A stretch of DNA of 8,260 bases from Acidimicrobiales bacterium (lineage in GTDB: Bacteria; Actinomycetota; Acidimicrobiia; Acidimicrobiales; Poriferisodaliceae): positions 1 to 8,260 of the forward strand of contig JAHDHM010000144.1 in assembly GCA_020631315.1 (NCBI GenBank), in the 5' to 3' direction. Each line of letters begins with the position of its first letter. Within the stretch, counting starts at the first letter, position 1. A program made the translations under genes and the position numbers. The notes under the pieces were generated by a model. The model searched no databases, was not told where the DNA came from, and saw nothing but the letters and a program-made list of their open reading frames with translations. Below are positions 5,806 through 8,260 of the stretch, piece by piece.

Positions 5806-6420
5806 ATGCGCTGGCGTCTGTCGTTCCTTCGTGTGCTGTTCGCGGCCGTGTTGATGTGTCTCTTCGCGTCCGCCTGTTCCTCCATCGGGACGTCCGAGGG
5901 TGGTGCGGCCGAGACCGTTGACCCGTCCATCGAGGGAGCCGAGGCCCACACCGAGGGTGACGGTCACGACCACGATCACGACGGCGACGACGACGATGCA
6001 CACGGTCACGACGACGTCGAACGTGTGGTGGTCGCCGACGGCACCGATGACAGCAACGTCCTGAGCGACCCGACGGGCGAGTTCGCCGACGCCACCATCG
6101 AGACGGTGATCAGCGAGTGCGCAGCGGGTGTCGACACCGCATGCGGCCAGCTCGGCGGGCGTCTCGCCGACTTCGACTCGATGAGCGCCGAAGAGCAGGA
6201 CCTCGCCGTCTGTACCGCCGGACCGATGCTCGACGGCGACGGCAACGGACGCACTGCGGCGATCCTGACCCTCAGCATCGCCTTCGCCGACGACAGCCCG
6301 AGCGTGATCGAGCCCATCGAGGCCATCCGCACCGGCACCCTGGACGAGGCCGAGCTGGCCGGCGCCGTGTCGTCGACCCTCGACTTCCTGGCGAACTACT
6401 GCAGCACCGACGCGTCCTGA
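5806..6420 (+). CDS. Small lipoprotein with His/Asp-rich, probably metal-binding stretch
   Basis: The 204-residue product starts MRWRLSFLR, followed by a hydrophobic core and the lipobox FASAC with Cys24, so it should be a lipid-anchored surface protein. Residues 48-70 hold six histidines (48, 54, 56, 58, 66, 68) and ten aspartates in alternating HD pattern, a composition typical of zinc, nickel or copper binding stretches in metal-handling surface proteins. A more ordered C-terminal part follows with four cysteines (105, 113, 136, 199) that could form two disulfides outside the membrane. DGDGNG (143-148) looks like the first half of an EF-hand-type calcium loop, but the acidic residue at position 12 is missing. 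I do not recognise the family. No metal transporter gene is adjacent. An alternative start at 5788 would add MSDRKC; the ribosome binding site and signal peptide favour 5806. Confidence 0.85.
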   Translation: MRWRLSFLRVLFAAVLMCLFASACSSIGTSEGGAAETVDPSIEGAEAHTEGDGHDHDHDGDDDDAHGHDDVERVVVADGTDDSNVLSDPTGEFADATIETVISECAAGVDTACGQLGGRLADFDSMSAEEQDLAVCTAGPMLDGDGNGRTAAILTLSIAFADDSPSVIEPIEAIRTGTLDEAELAGAVSSTLDFLANYCSTDAS

Positions 6421-6446
6421 CCTCGCGCTCCCTTCGGGGTCGCACC

Positions 6447-6452
6447 TAGGCT
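6447..6452 (+). promoter_or_regulatory. Candidate -10 hexamer (TAGGCT) for leaderless mRNA of the GGT-family gene
   Basis: TAGGCT (pattern TAnnnT) ends exactly 7 bases before the ATG at 6460, and the bases between (CACCACC) contain no Shine-Dalgarno sequence. It repeats the geometry seen before the acyl-CoA synthetase and EamA genes. No clear -35 box is seen. Confidence 0.5.
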
Positions 6453-6459
6453 CACCACC

Positions 6460-8052
6460 ATGAGCCGACCGGTCGAAGTCCCGCACAGCACCACGTACGC
6501 ACCGAACGGCATGGTGTGTTCGGTCGACCATCTCGCCTCGTCGGCGGGTGTCGGCGTCCTACGGGCCGGCGGCAACGCGGTCGATGCGGCGATCGCCACC
6601 AGCGCGGTGCTCGCAGTCACAACGCAGTACATGTGCGGCATGGGCGGCGACCTGTGGGCGCTGGTCCACACACCGGGCATGACCGCTCCGGACACCCTCG
6701 ACGCGTCAGGACACGCGGGTTCCGGCGCCGACGCCGACGGCCTCCGTGCCGACGGCCACACCGAGATGCCGCTCCACGACGACATCCGGGTCACGCCCGT
6801 ACCGGGATGCGTGGACGGATGGACCACCCTGCACGAACGCCACGGCCGCCTGCCGCTCGCCGACGTGCTGGGCACGGCGATCGAGCTCGCGAACGACGGT
6901 TTCAGCGCGTCGCCACAGTTGGTCGCGTCGCTGCCCTCGGTCGCACGCCACGAGTGGGCCGGCGACTACACGGCGAACGGACCACTGCGGCCAGGGCACC
7001 GGGTCCGTCGCCCCGGCATCGCTCGTGCGCTGACGGCCGTCGCCACCGAGGGCCGTGACGGCTTCTACCTCGGCGAGTTCGGCGAGGGACTGCTGCAGCT
7101 CGGCGGCGGCGAGTACGTCCCTGCGGACCTCGAGCGTCGCCACGCCGACTGGGTCACCCCGCTCACGAACGAGGCGTTCGGCCACACGCTGTGGACCACT
7201 CCCCCGGCATCCCAGGGCTATCTGAGCCTGGCGTCGGCGTGGATCGCCGACGGGCTCGACCTCCCGGACGACCCGGACGATCCGCTGTGGGCCCACCTGC
7301 TCGTGGAAGCGTCTCGTCAGGCCGGTTTCGATCGGCCCACCGTGCTGCACGAACACGCCGACGGTCAGGCGCTCCTGTCCCCCGAACGGCTCGGACCGCG
7401 TCGCGACGCGATCTCGAACGAGGCCGCATCCGACCTGTGGGCGCCGGGCCAGTCGGGCGACACGATCTACCTGTGCGCCGTCGACAGCGACCGCATGGGC
7501 GTGTCCCTCATCCAGTCGAACGCCGGTGGCTGGGGCTCGGGTCTGGCCGAGCCGTCGACCCGCATCTTCCTCCAGAACCGCGGGCTCGGCTTCTCGCTCG
7601 AACCCGATCATCCGGCCGAGTACGGGCCGGGGCGTCGCCCTCCCCACACGCTGGCGCCGGCACTCGTCACCAGCCCGGACGGGTCGCTGCGCACCGTGTT
7701 GGGCACCATGGGCGGCGACACACAGCCCCAGGTGGTGCTGCAGATGCTGGCCCGCCTGCTCCACGCCGGACAGTCACCGTCGCGGACCATCGCCTCGGGG
7801 CGTTGGCGTCTGCGGAGCGCGACGCCGACCGGCTTCCACACGTGGGCCGCACCGGACGATCTCGTCGTGCAGACCGAGGGCCACGCGACCGAGGCGTGGG
7901 ACGAGGGCCTACGTGCCCGCGGGCAAGACGTGGCCCGCATCGATCGACACGACAGCGGCTTCGGTCACGCACACCTGATCGACGTCACCGAGCACGGTCT
8001 GGCCGGTAGTGCCGATCCTCGTGCGGTGTCAGGGGCAGCTGCGGGTCACTGA
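6460..8052 (+). CDS. Gamma-glutamyltransferase-family N-terminal nucleophile hydrolase
   Basis: This 530-residue protein has the whole GGT family plan: GMVCSVDHLASSAG (17-30), LRAGGNAVDAA (34-44), CGMGGDLW (59-66), PVPGCVDGW (113-121), RRPPHTLAPAL (392-402) and GTMGGDTQPQ (415-424). Family members are made as a precursor that cuts itself before a conserved threonine. Here that residue is Thr335 in GDTIYLCAVD, which would give subunits of about 334 and 196 residues and an N-terminal Thr nucleophile. No signal peptide is present, so the enzyme is probably cytoplasmic, unlike periplasmic Ggt of E. coli. The arginine that holds the gamma-glutamyl carboxylate in classic enzymes (in an R-E-x-AP motif) is missing: the site reads DASGHAG (81-87). 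The substrate may therefore be another amide, as in oxamate amidohydrolase or acylase relatives. The start ATG lies 39 bases after the previous stop. Confidence 0.92.
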   Translation: MSRPVEVPHSTTYAPNGMVCSVDHLASSAGVGVLRAGGNAVDAAIATSAVLAVTTQYMCGMGGDLWALVHTPGMTAPDTLDASGHAGSGADADGLRADGHTEMPLHDDIRVTPVPGCVDGWTTLHERHGRLPLADVLGTAIELANDGFSASPQLVASLPSVARHEWAGDYTANGPLRPGHRVRRPGIARALTAVATEGRDGFYLGEFGEGLLQLGGGEYVPADLERRHADWVTPLTNEAFGHTLWTTPPASQGYLSLASAWIADGLDLPDDPDDPLWAHLLVEASRQAGFDRPTVLHEHADGQALLSPERLGPRRDAISNEAASDLWAPGQSGDTIYLCAVDSDRMGVSLIQSNAGGWGSGLAEPSTRIFLQNRGLGFSLEPDHPAEYGPGRRPPHTLAPALVTSPDGSLRTVLGTMGGDTQPQVVLQMLARLLHAGQSPSRTIASGRWRLRSATPTGFHTWAAPDDLVVQTEGHATEAWDEGLRARGQDVARIDRHDSGFGHAHLIDVTEHGLAGSADPRAVSGAAAGH

Positions 8053-8082
8053 ACCGGCAAGCGGCGACTGCTGCGGTCGGGC

Positions 8083-8097
8083 GAGCCGGACGGGCTC
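8083..8097. terminator. Possible weak bidirectional hairpin between convergent genes
   Basis: GAGCC and GGCTC form a 5-base inverted repeat with a 5-base loop in the 43-base gap between the GGT-family and GGDEF genes, overlapping the GGDEF stop. It is short and could be chance. Its symmetry would allow it to act on both converging transcripts. Confidence 0.25.
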
Positions 8098-8260
8098 AGG
8101 CCGGATCGACGGCAGCGACCTCGATACGACCGGGGCCGAGGCTCCGGGCGGTGCGCAGGGCGGTCTCGGCTTCGGCGAGCAGGTCGTCCGGGCTCATCGC
8201 GTGCGACGGGTAGCAGGACAGCCCGGCCGAGACGGTGACGACCTCACGGGCCGGGGTCTC
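8096..8260 (-). CDS. C-terminal end of a GGDEF-domain (diguanylate cyclase-type) protein (partial)
   Basis: The frame is open from the right edge to a TGA at 8096-8098 and gives the last 54 residues of a protein whose start lies outside the window. VTVSAGLSCYPSHAMSPDDL (8-27 of the fragment) followed by LLAEAETALRTARSLGPGRI (27-46) matches the end of GGDEF domains, where the family reads vTvSiGva, then eLl-x2-AD-x-ALY-x-AK-x2-GrN. Such domains make cyclic di-GMP from two GTP. Here AD-x-ALY-x-AK has become AETALRTAR and GRN has become GPG, so this copy is somewhat divergent. The GGDEF signature itself is not in the window, so activity cannot be judged. The gene converges on the GGT-family gene, 43 bases apart. 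Confidence 0.82.
   Translation of the reverse strand, partial: ETPAREVVTVSAGLSCYPSHAMSPDDLLAEAETALRTARSLGPGRIEVAAVDPA

Noticed and set aside
6421..6459. CCC-TTCG-GGG hairpin between the His/Asp-rich lipoprotein and the GGT-family gene
   Set aside because: Only three base pairs form; the flanking bases are mirrored and not complementary, so no terminator is supported.
6706..7764. 352-residue open frame on the minus strand opposite the GGT-family gene
   Set aside because: Antisense shadow; the plus-strand frame contains all family motifs including the nucleophile threonine.
5292..8093. The 11-mer GAGCCGGACGG occurs both in the HU leader (5292) and near the GGDEF stop (8083)
   Set aside because: Several shared 11-mers are expected by chance in 8 kb of GC-rich sequence, and the two hairpins differ in stem length.
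1..8260. Search for tRNA, rRNA, CRISPR repeats, transposase genes, terminal inverted repeats and toxin-antitoxin pairs
   Set aside because: Nothing convincing was seen by eye; all sizeable frames are explained by chromosomal-type genes.

Overview
The window comes from a high-GC bacterial chromosome with tightly packed, Asp/Ala/Val-rich proteins. The gene set (an actinobacterial FadD-type acyl-CoA synthetase, lipoproteins, an HU protein, start codons lying right behind TAnnnT hexamers) fits the Actinomycetota. A marine or freshwater Acidimicrobiia (Ilumatobacter-like) member is my best guess, but no rRNA or other taxonomic marker is present, so this is an inference.

Layout. Positions 1-842 (minus) hold the N-terminal 280 residues of a lipoprotein whose frame runs off the left edge. 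It looks like a relative of the secreted S33/TAP-type alpha/beta-hydrolase peptidases that has lost its catalytic serine motif. Positions 953-2518 (minus) hold a complete, apparently active AMP-forming acyl-CoA synthetase. A 74-base divergent region (2519-2592) follows, with a -10-like hexamer in front of each start codon. Positions 2593-5214 (plus) hold a compact three-gene unit: a ten-helix EamA/DMT exporter, a BtuF-like cobalamin-binding-type protein without a signal peptide, and a glycerophosphodiester phosphodiesterase. Their junctions are a 4-base gap and an ATGA overlap. Positions 5329-5622 hold an HU-type DNA-binding protein with a strong ribosome binding site, a hairpin in its leader, and a long GC-rich terminator hairpin behind it. 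Positions 5806-6420 hold a small lipoprotein with a His/Asp-rich, probably metal-binding stretch. Positions 6460-8052 hold a cytoplasmic gamma-glutamyltransferase-family N-terminal nucleophile hydrolase. The right edge (8096-8260, minus) holds the last 54 residues of a GGDEF-domain protein.

How the genes fit together. Most genes look like independent housekeeping or accessory units. Only the EamA/BtuF-like/GDPD trio is clearly operon-like, and its common substrate is not evident. I found no mobile element, CRISPR array, tRNA, rRNA or toxin-antitoxin pair. No gene-free stretch exceeds 300 bases; the longest is about 180 bases (5623-5805), which holds the HU terminator hairpin. I do not see a clearly new multi-gene system. 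The items most worth a second look are the apparently catalytically dead hydrolase lipoprotein, the His/Asp-rich lipoprotein, the signal-less binding protein in its operon, and the start-adjacent -10 hexamers that point to leaderless transcription.
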